From assembly GCA_963747005.1 (NCBI GenBank), contig CAVVDT010000003.1, positions 496,001 to 560,000 of the forward strand: a DNA stretch of 64,000 nt, in the 5' to 3' direction. Source of the stretch: CAVVDT01 sp963747005. GTDB lineage: Bacteria > Pseudomonadota > Alphaproteobacteria > Rhizobiales > Aestuariivirgaceae. Within the stretch, counting starts at the first letter, position 1. Each line of letters begins with the position of its first letter. Shown piece after piece: positions 1 through 7,974 of this stretch. The notes beneath the pieces are model-generated. The model worked only from the letters and a program-made list of their open reading frames with translations, did no database searches and had not been told where the DNA came from. The translations under genes and the position numbers were made by a program.

Positions 1-260
1 ATGACAGGCAGCCGCGCCCCGTTCATCTTGCCGACTTTTCCGGCTTGACCCGCCGCACCGACACTTCTACAGCGCTATTCGCCTTGCGAGTGCCATCAAG
101 GTCGCTCGTCTCGGGGGGAGAGGGCGCATTCATGAACAATATCCGTCTGAAGACGACTGCGGACACCACCCGCCCGCACGAGTGGCATTGGTGACCGGGA
201 CACCGCGTCTCGGCATCGCATGCGATGATCGGGAACCGGCCGCAACGAGGATTGCCTGAG
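1..260. other. Left-edge intergenic region
   Basis: I see no convincing gene here. The only plus-strand frames are very short: about 15 codons from position 1 and 19 codons from ATG 133. The minus-strand frame that continues into the window is the antisense shadow of the cupin genes. The stretch contains the palindrome at 214-227 and an AGGA-type ribosome site (around 246-252) that serves the ATG at 261. Confidence 0.5.
214..227. promoter_or_regulatory. Perfect 14-bp palindrome upstream of the cupin pair
   Basis: CATCGCATGCGATG is a perfect 14-bp inverted repeat ending 33 bp before the preferred start of the first cupin gene. It overlaps an in-frame upstream ATG at 225, which argues against that ATG as the real start. 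A dyad of this size next to a start is a reasonable operator candidate. No regulator gene is adjacent, and chance occurrence cannot be excluded from one copy. Confidence 0.35.
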
Positions 261-923
261 ATGCAGGGGAAAAGTGAGATACGGGCGCTCTATCAGGCCA
301 TGCTCGACGTGCTGGCCGCCGACCGCTCGGGGCTGGATGGCGTGCAGCGGGCGCGCGAAGCGATGGCTGAACGGGTGAAGCCCGGGGAAGACGGAATGCA
401 TGCGCTGGCGCCGCGCCGGGTCGACGCCTGCCGGTATCTGCCCGAAGCGCTCGGCCTTGCCCGCCGCCAGGGTTTCGGACCCATTGCCGATGCCATAGCC
501 CGCGCCGATCCGTTCCTCCAGTGGGTCACCTATGACCGCTATCCCGTTGAAGGGATCGGCGAACGCTTTGCTTCGGGTCATGCCTTTGCAGGGGTAGCGG
601 GGACCGGCGAGGGCCGCATTCCCGGCGACGATGTCTCGGCCGGCATCTTCGTCATTGCGCCGCGTACTCTCTACCGCGATCATCGCCATCCCGCACCCGA
701 ACTCTATTACCCGCTCAACGGCCCCTCCGGCTGGCGCTTCGATCAGGGTCCGTGGAGCGAGCGTCAAGCCGGTGAGCCGGTGTGGAACGAGCCGGAAGCC
801 GTCCACGCAACCCGGATCCATGCGGCACCCCTTTTGATGTTCTACGTGTGGACGAAGGATGTGATGCTGCCGGCAAGCATCGTTCCGGCCGCCGACTGGA
901 GCGAGATTGAAGCGGCACTGTGA
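261..923 (+). CDS. DddQ-like dimethylsulfoniopropionate lyase family cupin (first of tandem pair)
   Basis: This is a 220-residue cytoplasmic cupin. The cupin metal site reads H141-R-H143-P-A-P-E147-L-Y149, with a second-motif His at about H182 (EAVHATR). This is the HxHxxxExY...H arrangement of DddQ/DddK DMSP lyases, in which the His/Glu residues bind metal and the Tyr is the catalytic base that splits DMSP to acrylate and dimethyl sulfide. The length fits DddQ (about 200 aa). I prefer ATG 261, preceded by AGGA, over ATG 225, which lies inside a palindrome. The stop overlaps the next cupin start (GTGA), so the two are translationally coupled. The family is clear; DMSP as the true substrate is inference, strengthened by the dddP-like gene nearby. 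Confidence 0.8.
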   Translation: MQGKSEIRALYQAMLDVLAADRSGLDGVQRAREAMAERVKPGEDGMHALAPRRVDACRYLPEALGLARRQGFGPIADAIARADPFLQWVTYDRYPVEGIGERFASGHAFAGVAGTGEGRIPGDDVSAGIFVIAPRTLYRDHRHPAPELYYPLNGPSGWRFDQGPWSERQAGEPVWNEPEAVHATRIHAAPLLMFYVWTKDVMLPASIVPAADWSEIEAAL

Positions 924-1558
924 ACGCATCGCCCGACGAGCTGGCCTGGGCCGTTTCCACCATCGCGACCGCGCTGCGTGGTTGTCACGGCGCCGAACCG
1001 GGCGTCGGCGAGGTGCTGGCCCGCCTCGCCGGGCAGGACGTATCGCCGGCGGCCTGGCGGGCCGTGGAACCGGTGCGGCTGGCCGGTTGCCGCTTCCTGC
1101 CCGATGCAATCGGCGAGACGATGATGCATTCAAGCCATGTCGCCGCAGCCGTCGCGGCGATCGAGGACAGCCTGCAGTGGCGCCAGAACCCCAACTATTC
1201 CGACGAGGTCATGGGCCAGCCCGGGTATATGCAGAACTACGCCTATGCCGAACTGATCGGCCCCTCGGGACCGTTCTCCGGCGATGACTTCCTGCTCGGC
1301 CTTTTCCTGCTCGGTCCCGGCATTCACTATCTCGACCATCATCACGCCGCACCCGAACTCTACTGGGTGCTGACCGAGGGCTCCGAGTGGCGGCGCGAGG
1401 GGTCGGGTTTCATGCCGCGCCGCGCCGGCGAGACCATCTGGCACGAGCCCTGGGTCAGTCATGCCACGAAGACGGGCGAAGCCCCGCTGCTGGCACTTTA
1501 TGCATGGACTCGCGACACGCACATCCCCGCCCGCCTGCGGGTAGGCGAGGACGCCTGA
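920..1558 (+). CDS. DddQ-like dimethylsulfoniopropionate lyase family cupin (second of tandem pair)
   Basis: This 212-residue cupin is a diverged paralogue of the preceding gene. It starts at GTG 920 with a 4-bp overlap. The same metal and catalytic pattern is present: H140-H-H142-A-A-P-E146-L-Y148, followed by H181 in the second cupin motif (WVSHATKTGEAPLL). Both proteins share the order helical N-terminus, a long insertion, then a C-terminal cupin barrel ending in a conserved WT(K/R)D segment, so they arose by duplication. Tandem DddQ copies are known in Roseovarius nubinhibens. The two copies have diverged substantially, so they may differ in substrate or form a hetero-oligomer. Confidence 0.8.
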   Translation: MNASPDELAWAVSTIATALRGCHGAEPGVGEVLARLAGQDVSPAAWRAVEPVRLAGCRFLPDAIGETMMHSSHVAAAVAAIEDSLQWRQNPNYSDEVMGQPGYMQNYAYAELIGPSGPFSGDDFLLGLFLLGPGIHYLDHHHAAPELYWVLTEGSEWRREGSGFMPRRAGETIWHEPWVSHATKTGEAPLLALYAWTRDTHIPARLRVGEDA

Positions 1559-1572
1559 AGGCGTCTTCGGGG

Positions 1573-1586
1573 TTGATCTGGATCAT
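1573..1586 (+). promoter_or_regulatory. FNR/FixK-type box upstream of the cupredoxin gene
   Basis: TTGATCTGGATCAT differs from the consensus TTGAT-N4-ATCAA by one base in the right half-site. Its centre is about 65 bp before the ATG at 1645. A -10-like TAGACA (about 1609-1614) would place the transcription start near 1621, so the box would sit close to -41.5, the class II activation position of FNR-type regulators. This suggests induction of the copper protein under low oxygen. Site and spacing are seen; regulation is inferred. Confidence 0.55.
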
Positions 1587-1644
1587 GGCCCGGGCCCCAT
1601 GGCGATCCTAGACAGATGGCATCTTTTGAGTTGAGGAGGATGTC

Positions 1645-2199
1645 ATGACTCAGTCGCTACGCACACTGTTTGCCGGCCTGGCGATCGCCGCCGCGATGGC
1701 CGCACCCGCTCTTGCTGCGGACAACACCACCGACGTCCGGGTCGCCCTGCTGGATATGTCGAGTGTCATGCCGGGCGGCTTCCACGGCTACGGCATGATG
1801 TATCCCGGCATGATGGGCCAGCAGTTCAACGGCCAGGGCATGATGGGATACGGCATGATGGGCAGGGGCATGATGGGCGGCATGATGTCGATCCGCATCG
1901 ACCAGTCCAGCCTCAAGGCCGGCCCGGTCAGATTCGACGTGACCAACTGGTCGCGAAGCGTTGTCCACGAGATGCTCATCGTGCCGGTCGACAATCCCGA
2001 TACGCCGTTGCCCTACGACTACGCGCAGGCGCGCGTGCCCGAGGACCAGGTGAAGGTGCTGGGCGAAACCTCGGAATTGCAGCCCAGCGCCTCCAAGAGC
2101 GTCGAAGTAACGCTGGCGCCGGGCGCCTATCTGCTGATCTGCAACGTCGCTGGCCATTACGCCGCGGGGATGGTGACGGCCATAACAGTTGCCCAATAG
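1645..2199 (+). CDS. Periplasmic cupredoxin with methionine-rich segment
   Basis: This 184-residue exported protein has a cleavable signal peptide (residues 1-25, ending ALAA). Residues 50-81 hold 12 methionines in repeated GMM units, a typical Cu(I)-binding string. A cupredoxin fold follows, with type-1 copper ligands H108 (VVHEM), C166, H171 and M176 in the spacing C-x4-H-x4-M. A GAGGAGG ribosome site precedes the ATG. It probably buffers copper or carries electrons in the periplasm. The FNR-type box upstream suggests expression at low oxygen, when copper oxidases are assembled. The exact partner is unknown. Confidence 0.85.
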   Translation: MTQSLRTLFAGLAIAAAMAAPALAADNTTDVRVALLDMSSVMPGGFHGYGMMYPGMMGQQFNGQGMMGYGMMGRGMMGGMMSIRIDQSSLKAGPVRFDVTNWSRSVVHEMLIVPVDNPDTPLPYDYAQARVPEDQVKVLGETSELQPSASKSVEVTLAPGAYLLICNVAGHYAAGMVTAITVAQ

Positions 2200-2239
2200 C
2201 ACCTTGGGCCTTCGGGACGGCGACAGGGTGCCTTGGGGG

Positions 2240-2279
2240 AGGCCCGGCGGGTCGGGGCCAGGGGCTGCCCGCCGGGCCT
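2240..2279. terminator. Strong hairpin between convergent genes
   Basis: A 12-bp perfect stem (AGGCCCGGCGGG at 2240-2251 with CCCGCCGGGCCT at 2268-2279) separates the cupredoxin gene and the convergent hypothetical gene. It lacks a clear T tract on either strand. It is probably a bidirectional terminator or an mRNA-stabilising structure. Confidence 0.55.
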
Positions 2280-2321
2280 CATCGTTGTCGATCGGAAACT
2301 CGAACTTCTGCCTCCTTGGCG

Positions 2322-2609
2322 TCAACCCGCGCGGATCGCCTCGACCCGAAAGCCCTGGCGCATCATCTTCCTGACGGCGGGATGGCAGCGCAGCCGCTCG
2401 GCCAGATCAAGCGCCAGCGACCAGGGCTGCCAATAGGCCTCGTCTTCTTCCCCGAAGAGGGTATCGGCGGGCAACCGCTCGGGCCGCCCGGCAAAGGCGG
2501 CAATCTTGCCGGCCTCCGTCAGCAGCACCACCGCCGCGGCCGGCTCCGTGCGCCAGCGGCGCTCCATGTCGCGCCTGCGGCGCACTCTCGTCAGATCGAT
2601 CACACTCAT
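2322..2609 (-). CDS. Hypothetical small protein
   Basis: This is a 95-residue protein I do not recognise. It starts MSVIDLTRVRRR, is rich in Arg near the N-terminus, has a short hydrophobic strand (AAVVLLTEAGKIAAF) and an acidic middle (FGEEDEAYW). There is no signal peptide or membrane segment. The ATG at 2609 has no strong ribosome site, and an ATG 48 bases further upstream is possible (111 aa). It is convergent with the cupredoxin gene and lies downstream of nothing obvious. The codon pattern looks like that of real genes in the window. Confidence 0.55.
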   Translation of the reverse strand: MSVIDLTRVRRRRDMERRWRTEPAAAVVLLTEAGKIAAFAGRPERLPADTLFGEEDEAYWQPWSLALDLAERLRCHPAVRKMMRQGFRVEAIRAG

Positions 2610-2688
2610 GGATACGAGTGATCGCCGATTCGCGGTTAACAGACGACAAACGGGCAAAGGGGGAGGAGAGCGAAAGCGGCCGCTGACC

Positions 2689-3942
2689 CTAAATCTCTTC
2701 CCAGGGAAAACTGTCGAGGCGTTCGGCGCCGTTCTCCTTGATCACCACCTGCGTCTCCAGCTTGATGCAGGCCTCGCCGCCTTCCTCGCCGATGAGGCTT
2801 TCCACGCAGATCACCTCGTTGACATGGAAATGGCCGTCATAGGCCCTGGCGAAGTCGGGATGCAGCGGGATCGACGGCCATTCGTCCGCCATGCCGACGC
2901 CATGCATGGCCACCGAATAGCGGTTGGCGACATATTTGTCGGGAATGCGCCACGACTTTTCGTTGAATTCGGCAAAACTCAGGCCCGCCTTGAGCAGCGC
3001 GAGGTTGTGGTTCACCTGATCGAGGGCGGCGCCATAAAGTTCGCGCTGCTTGTTGGTCATGCGGGTATGACCGATGGTCCAGGTGCGCGACAGGTCGGCG
3101 CAATAGCCGTAAGGCCCGATCATGTCGGTGTCGAAGGCGATGATGTCGCCCATATGCCCGACGAAATCCGAAGCTTCCTTGAACCACGGGTTGGAATGCT
3201 GGCCGATGGCGAGCAGCCGTGTCTCCAGCCATTCGCCGCCGGAGCGGATGTTCTCGTAATGCAGTTCCGCCCAGATCTCCTGCTCGGTCTTGCCGGGCAG
3301 CGAATATTCATACATGCGCGCCATGCCGGCTTCGCACACCCTGACCGTCCACTTCATGAGTTCGAGTTCCTCGGCGCTCTTGATGGAGCGGGCGATCTCG
3401 GTGATCTGCTGGCCCTCGACGATTTCCACGCCGCGCCTTTGCAGGGCGATGACGCCCTGCGGTTCACAGCGATCGATGGCCAGGCGCATGTTGCCGCCAC
3501 CGCGGGCCTTGAGCTCGGCGACGATCTCGTCGGCCCATTTCTCGACCCGCTCGGACAGAAGCTGGCCGGAGGACATGTAGAACCACGTGGTGGCCAGCCG
3601 CACCTCGTCGATGGTCTCAAGGCCGTCGGTGACGTGCTCGGCGCCCTTGTATTCGAAGTCGATGCCGTAGCCGTCGGCGAACAGCAGGGCGTAGTGGAAC
3701 ATGTTGTGGGTCGCCCACAACTGCATGTTCGAGACATCGAAGGCATAGCGGATGTTGATCGGGTCATAGAGCAGGATGGCGGCGCAGTCATGGCGGGCAA
3801 CCTCGTCGACCATGCGTGCTTTTCGATAGCCGCGCGCCTTGACCAGGGTTGCATGCGGGATAGGGCTTTTCAGCGGCTTGTCGGCGCCTTCGGCGTTGAG
3901 ATAGGCCGCCTTGCGTTCATCCTTGAATATCTTGTCGAGCAT
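2689..3942 (-). CDS. dddP: DMSP lyase DddP (M24 peptidase-fold family)
   Basis: This 417-residue protein has the creatinase/prolidase (M24) pita-bread fold. The dinuclear metal ligands are D271, D273 (FDTD), D283, H347, E381 and E396, matching the spacing of DddP ligands. D353 in HGVGMADEWP corresponds to the catalytic aspartate of DddP six residues after the metal His, and the N-terminal NMQLWATHN and ADGY segments are also DddP-like. DddP cleaves DMSP to acrylate and dimethyl sulfide without being a peptidase. GGAG lies about 11 bases before the ATG. The gene stands alone on the minus strand, downstream of the MFS gene. The family call is strong; prolidase-like relatives with other substrates exist. 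Confidence 0.82.
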   Translation of the reverse strand: MLDKIFKDERKAAYLNAEGADKPLKSPIPHATLVKARGYRKARMVDEVARHDCAAILLYDPINIRYAFDVSNMQLWATHNMFHYALLFADGYGIDFEYKGAEHVTDGLETIDEVRLATTWFYMSSGQLLSERVEKWADEIVAELKARGGGNMRLAIDRCEPQGVIALQRRGVEIVEGQQITEIARSIKSAEELELMKWTVRVCEAGMARMYEYSLPGKTEQEIWAELHYENIRSGGEWLETRLLAIGQHSNPWFKEASDFVGHMGDIIAFDTDMIGPYGYCADLSRTWTIGHTRMTNKQRELYGAALDQVNHNLALLKAGLSFAEFNEKSWRIPDKYVANRYSVAMHGVGMADEWPSIPLHPDFARAYDGHFHVNEVICVESLIGEEGGEACIKLETQVVIKENGAERLDSFPWEEI

Positions 3943-4065
3943 GCGCGTCGTCTCCGCTGGCCCCGGCCTTGATGCCGGCAGGCGTGGCGGATGTTGTCAC
4001 GGAATGTCGCAACGGCCAATGCGCCAGAGCGGCATGGCGGGATCAGTTTTCGTCAATCGGGCGGG

Positions 4066-5280
4066 CTAGCGTCCCGCCTCGGCCCACGCCATGGCGGCCA
4101 GCGCGGCCAGCGTGCAGGCGGCAAAACCGGCCACCAGCGGCGTCACCGAGCCGTTGTAGAAATGCCCGATGATCCCGCCGCCCAGCATTGACATGAAGGT
4201 GGCGAGCGAGCCGACGACCGCCGAGGCGGTTCCCGCGATGTGCCCCATGGCCTCCATGGCAAGCGCGTTGAAATTGCCGAACAGCATGCCGATGGCAAAG
4301 AACAGCACCGCGAAAGCGGCGACCAGCGCCGGCAGCGGCGGCTTGCCGTGATACGCCAGGGTGTAGAGGAGAAAAATGATCGAGACTGCCGCCGCGCCAA
4401 TCAGCGATATCCACGACAGGCGGCGCATGCCCAGTGCCATGACCAGCCGGGCATTCACCAGCGTGGCGACGCCGAGCGCCCCGGCCAGTCCACCGAAATA
4501 GAGTGGGAATTCCTTGCCACGCCCGTAGAGTTCGCCAAAGACCTGCTGCGAGGTCTGCAAATAGGCTACGAAGGCCACGAACACGAAGCCGGTGGCGAGC
4601 ACGTAGCCGAGGGTGCGGCGGTGGGTGACGACCTCGAAGATATTGCGTGCGGTGCGCCCCAGCGACAGGCGGTGGCGCTGATCGGGGCCCAGCGTTTCCG
4701 GCTGCCGCAGGCCAAGCCAGGTGACGCCGAGGATGGCGAGCCCCATGAGCAGCGCGAAAATCGCCCGCCACGGCGCCACCAGCATGATCGCCTGGCCAAG
4801 GGAAGGGGCGATCACCGGCACCAGGATGAAGATCGACATGGCCAGCGACATGATGCGCGCCATCGGCCGGCCCTCGTAGAGGTCGCGCACCAGCGCCACC
4901 GAGACGATGCGCGGGCCCGCCGCCCCGAAGCCTTCCAGCATGCGACCGGCCAGCATCGCTTCGAAGCTCATTGCCGTCGCCGCCATCAGCGAGCCGGCGA
5001 TGAACAGCACAAGGCCGAGATAGATGGCCGGTTTGCGCCCGATCGAATCCGACAGCGGGCCATAAATGATCTGGCCAACCGACAGCCCGAGGAACAGGGC
5101 GGAAACCACCAGTTGCCGGTCGTTGTCGTGCACTACGGAGAGATCGCGGGCGATGTTGCCGAGCGCCGGCAGCATGGCATCGATGGAGAGCGCCACCAGC
5201 GAGATGAGGAGCGCCAGCATGGCCACGAATTCCCGCGTCGAAAGCCGGGGCGGCGGCAGGGCAGGGCTGGCAGCCGTCAT
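4066..5280 (-). CDS. MFS multidrug transporter, Bcr/CflA-like
   Basis: This 404-residue membrane protein has about 12 hydrophobic helices. The MFS motif A lies between helices 2 and 3 (residues 74-84, YGPLSDSIGRK), and the R-x-L/G region of helix 4 (LAGRMLEGFGAAGPR) follows the Bcr/CflA drug-export family. Its start overlaps the stop of the upstream flavoprotein gene by 4 bp (ATGA), so it is translationally coupled to it. In this context it may export a product or by-product of methylated-compound breakdown, such as acrylate or formaldehyde adducts. That is speculation; the family itself exports drugs such as bicyclomycin. Confidence 0.88.
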   Translation of the reverse strand: MTAASPALPPPRLSTREFVAMLALLISLVALSIDAMLPALGNIARDLSVVHDNDRQLVVSALFLGLSVGQIIYGPLSDSIGRKPAIYLGLVLFIAGSLMAATAMSFEAMLAGRMLEGFGAAGPRIVSVALVRDLYEGRPMARIMSLAMSIFILVPVIAPSLGQAIMLVAPWRAIFALLMGLAILGVTWLGLRQPETLGPDQRHRLSLGRTARNIFEVVTHRRTLGYVLATGFVFVAFVAYLQTSQQVFGELYGRGKEFPLYFGGLAGALGVATLVNARLVMALGMRRLSWISLIGAAAVSIIFLLYTLAYHGKPPLPALVAAFAVLFFAIGMLFGNFNALAMEAMGHIAGTASAVVGSLATFMSMLGGGIIGHFYNGSVTPLVAGFAACTLAALAAMAWAEAGR

Positions 5281-7706
5281 CCGCGCATTCGCGCGCCCTC
5301 GGGATCGAACAACGGAAGGCGCTGCGGACGGGCCGCATGGCGCTTGCCGATGATCTCGATCTCGAAGCCGCTGTCGGCGCCTGCGACATCTTTAGGCACG
5401 TAGCCCATGGCCACCGATTTTTGCGCCCAGTGGGCATAGCCGCCCGAGGTCACCCAGCCGATCACCTTTCCGTCGTGCCAGACGGGTTCATCGCCGATGA
5501 CGTCGACGTCCCTGGTGTCGACGCTGAAGGCGACCAGCGCCTGCTTGCCGCCCGCCTCTTTTTCGCGGAGGGCGCCGTCGCGGCCGATGAAGTCATTCTT
5601 TTTCAGCGAAACGAAACGCCCCAGGCCCGCCTCGTAGGGGCCGTAGATGGGCCGGTACTCGCGCGCCCAGGTGCCCCAGTTCTTCTCCAGCCTGAGCGAC
5701 ATCAGCGCCCGGCCGCCGAAAGGAGCAAGGCCGAATGCGGCGCCGGCGCGGGTCAGGATGTCATGCAGGGTGAGGAGATAATCGCTTCCGACCCAGATCT
5801 CGTAGCCGAGATCGCCGGTAAAGCTGATGCGCCCGACCTTGGCCGGGACAAGCCCGATATCCATCTCGCGGAACGACAGGAACGGCATCGCCGCGGTGGA
5901 GAAGTCCTCACCCGTTGCTGCTGCCATGAGATCGCGCGCCCTGGGACCGGCGACGGTGAGGCCGCACAGGTCGGTACCGAGCGGGCGCACCGCGACCCGT
6001 CCATCGGTGGGCAGGTGCGCCTCGAACCAGCGCATGTGGTATTGTTCGGCAACGCCTGAGCCGAAGATGTAGAAGCGATCATCAGCCGCCTTGGCGACGG
6101 TGAAATCGCCGATCAGCTTGCCGGCCGCGTTGAGCATCGGGGTGAGCGCCAGCTTGCCCTTTTGCGGCATGCGGTTGGCCAGCATGCGCGACAGCCAGGT
6201 CTCGGCGTCCGAACCCGTGATCTCGTATTTGGCGTAACCGGAGATTTCCATCAGGCCGACGCCCGAGCGCACCGCCCGGCATTCCGCCGCGACGATGGGA
6301 AAAGCGTTGGAGCGGCGGAAGGTGACCCTTTCAACCGGCTTCCTGCCCTTGGGCGCGAACCACAACGCCTGCTCGAGGCCGAAGGAGGCGCCGAAACAGG
6401 CGTTCATGGCCTTGAAGCGCTCATAGAGCGGGGTGGTGCGCAAGGGACGCGCGGCGGGCAGTTCCTCGTTGGGGAAGGTGATGCGGAAGCGCCGGCCGTA
6501 GTTCTCGATCACCTTGGCGTTGGTAAAGGCCATGTTGGCGAAGGCGCCGTAGCGGGCGACGTCCATCGCCCACACATCGAAGCCCGGGTCGCCGTCCACC
6601 ATCCAGTTGGCCAGCGCCAGCCCCACGCCGCCGCCCTGGCTGAAGCCGGCCATCACACCCACCGCCACCCAGTAGTTCTGAAGGCCGCGGATGGGGCCGA
6701 TTAGCGGATTGCCGTCCGGTCCGAAGGCGAAGGGCCCGTGGATGACATTCTTGATGCCGGCATTGGCAAGGGCCGGGTGATGGCGAAAGGCGCGCTCCAG
6801 GTTGTCGGATATCTTGTCGAGGTCGGGAGGCAGAAGCTCGGTGGAAAAGTCCCACGGCGCCACCTTCGGCGACCATGGCACGCCATTGGGCTCGTAGGTG
6901 CCGACCAGCATGCCGGTGCGCTCCTGGCGCATGTAGAGTTCGCCGTCGAAATCGATGCAGTGGACGATCTCGTGGCCGGTCTCCTTGTTGAAAGCCACCA
7001 CCTCGGGCATCTCCTCGGTGATCAGGTACTGGTGCGCCATCGACAGCACCGGCAATTCGAGGCCGGCCATGCGCCCCACCTCGCGGCCCCACAGGCCGCC
7101 GCAGTTGACCACGTGCTCGGCATGCACGCTGCCCTGTTCGGTAACGACATCCCACGTCCCGTCAGTGCGCTGGTGCGTCTCGATCACCCGGTTCTTGCGC
7201 ACCACCTCCGCGCCGTTGTTGCGCGCCGCCCTGGCATAGGCGTGGGTGGTGCCTGACGGATCGAGGTGGCCTTCAAGCGGATGCCACATGGCACCGATGA
7301 AGCAGCTTTCGTCCATGATGGGAAAGCGCTTCCTGGCCTCCTTCACCGAGATCAGTTCGGTCGCGACCCCGAGGTAGCGGTTGCGGGCATGGGCCATCTT
7401 CAGCCAGTCCCAGCGTTCCTTGTTGGAGACCAGCATGACGCCGCCCGTCAGGTGCACGCCGGTCGCCTGGCCCGAGGCCTCCTCGATCTCGCGGTAGAGG
7501 TTGATGGTGTATTCCTGCAGCTTGGCGACGTTGGGGTCGCCGTTAAGTGTGTGGAAGCCGCCCGCCGCGTGCCAGGTGGAGCCCGAGGTCAACTCGTCGC
7601 GCTCGATCAGGCAGACATCGCTCCAGCCGCGTTTGGTGAGGTGGTAGAGCACCGAGCATCCGACTACGCCGCCGCCGATCACCACCACCCGATAATGGGA
7701 TTTCAT
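5277..7706 (-). CDS. FAD-dependent dimethylglycine/sarcosine dehydrogenase-like protein with GcvT domain
   Basis: This 809-residue two-part enzyme has an N-terminal DAO-type FAD domain (dinucleotide motif GGGVVG at residues 11-16; STWHAAGG with H46 at the position used for covalent FAD in this family) and a short FAO_M linker. The C-terminal half resembles the aminomethyltransferase GcvT with its GcvT_C barrel. Dimethylglycine and sarcosine dehydrogenases with this layout oxidise N-methyl groups and transfer the C1 unit to tetrahydrofolate. It is the first gene of a coupled pair with the MFS transporter. Substrate is not decided by sequence; methylated glycines or related betaines are the likely class. 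It is not DmdA, which lacks the FAD half. Confidence 0.85.
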   Translation of the reverse strand: MKSHYRVVVIGGGVVGCSVLYHLTKRGWSDVCLIERDELTSGSTWHAAGGFHTLNGDPNVAKLQEYTINLYREIEEASGQATGVHLTGGVMLVSNKERWDWLKMAHARNRYLGVATELISVKEARKRFPIMDESCFIGAMWHPLEGHLDPSGTTHAYARAARNNGAEVVRKNRVIETHQRTDGTWDVVTEQGSVHAEHVVNCGGLWGREVGRMAGLELPVLSMAHQYLITEEMPEVVAFNKETGHEIVHCIDFDGELYMRQERTGMLVGTYEPNGVPWSPKVAPWDFSTELLPPDLDKISDNLERAFRHHPALANAGIKNVIHGPFAFGPDGNPLIGPIRGLQNYWVAVGVMAGFSQGGGVGLALANWMVDGDPGFDVWAMDVARYGAFANMAFTNAKVIENYGRRFRITFPNEELPAARPLRTTPLYERFKAMNACFGASFGLEQALWFAPKGRKPVERVTFRRSNAFPIVAAECRAVRSGVGLMEISGYAKYEITGSDAETWLSRMLANRMPQKGKLALTPMLNAAGKLIGDFTVAKAADDRFYIFGSGVAEQYHMRWFEAHLPTDGRVAVRPLGTDLCGLTVAGPRARDLMAAATGEDFSTAAMPFLSFREMDIGLVPAKVGRISFTGDLGYEIWVGSDYLLTLHDILTRAGAAFGLAPFGGRALMSLRLEKNWGTWAREYRPIYGPYEAGLGRFVSLKKNDFIGRDGALREKEAGGKQALVAFSVDTRDVDVIGDEPVWHDGKVIGWVTSGGYAHWAQKSVAMGYVPKDVAGADSGFEIEIIGKRHAARPQRLPLFDPEGARMRG

Positions 7707-7974
7707 GGGGGAAAATCTCCGTTTGCCCGATCCTTCGTGAAGCTCGCGAACGGATCACGCTTTGCCGCGATTGTCCATGCCGCCAGCGACCTCAATCGAC
7801 GGGAATCGACACATGGCGAGGCTTCCGGAAACGGGCCGCACCGCCAGCCGTGGCTAACCAATGGTGTGCAATTCATTCAAATTTTTATCGTTTTGTTTAT
7901 GCCGGAATTAGCGGCTTCAGGCGTATGGAAGCGCAACGAGTGCAGAATTTGAACCGATCTGGATGGATGGTCAC

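Noticed and set aside
2506..3972. Long open frame on the plus strand opposite dddP
   Set aside because: It is antisense to a complete, well-conserved M24 protein, has no recognisable domain and arises from GC-rich third positions.
5277..7706. DMSP demethylase DmdA
   Set aside because: DmdA is a GcvT-type protein of about 370 residues without an FAD domain; this protein is a two-domain flavoenzyme.
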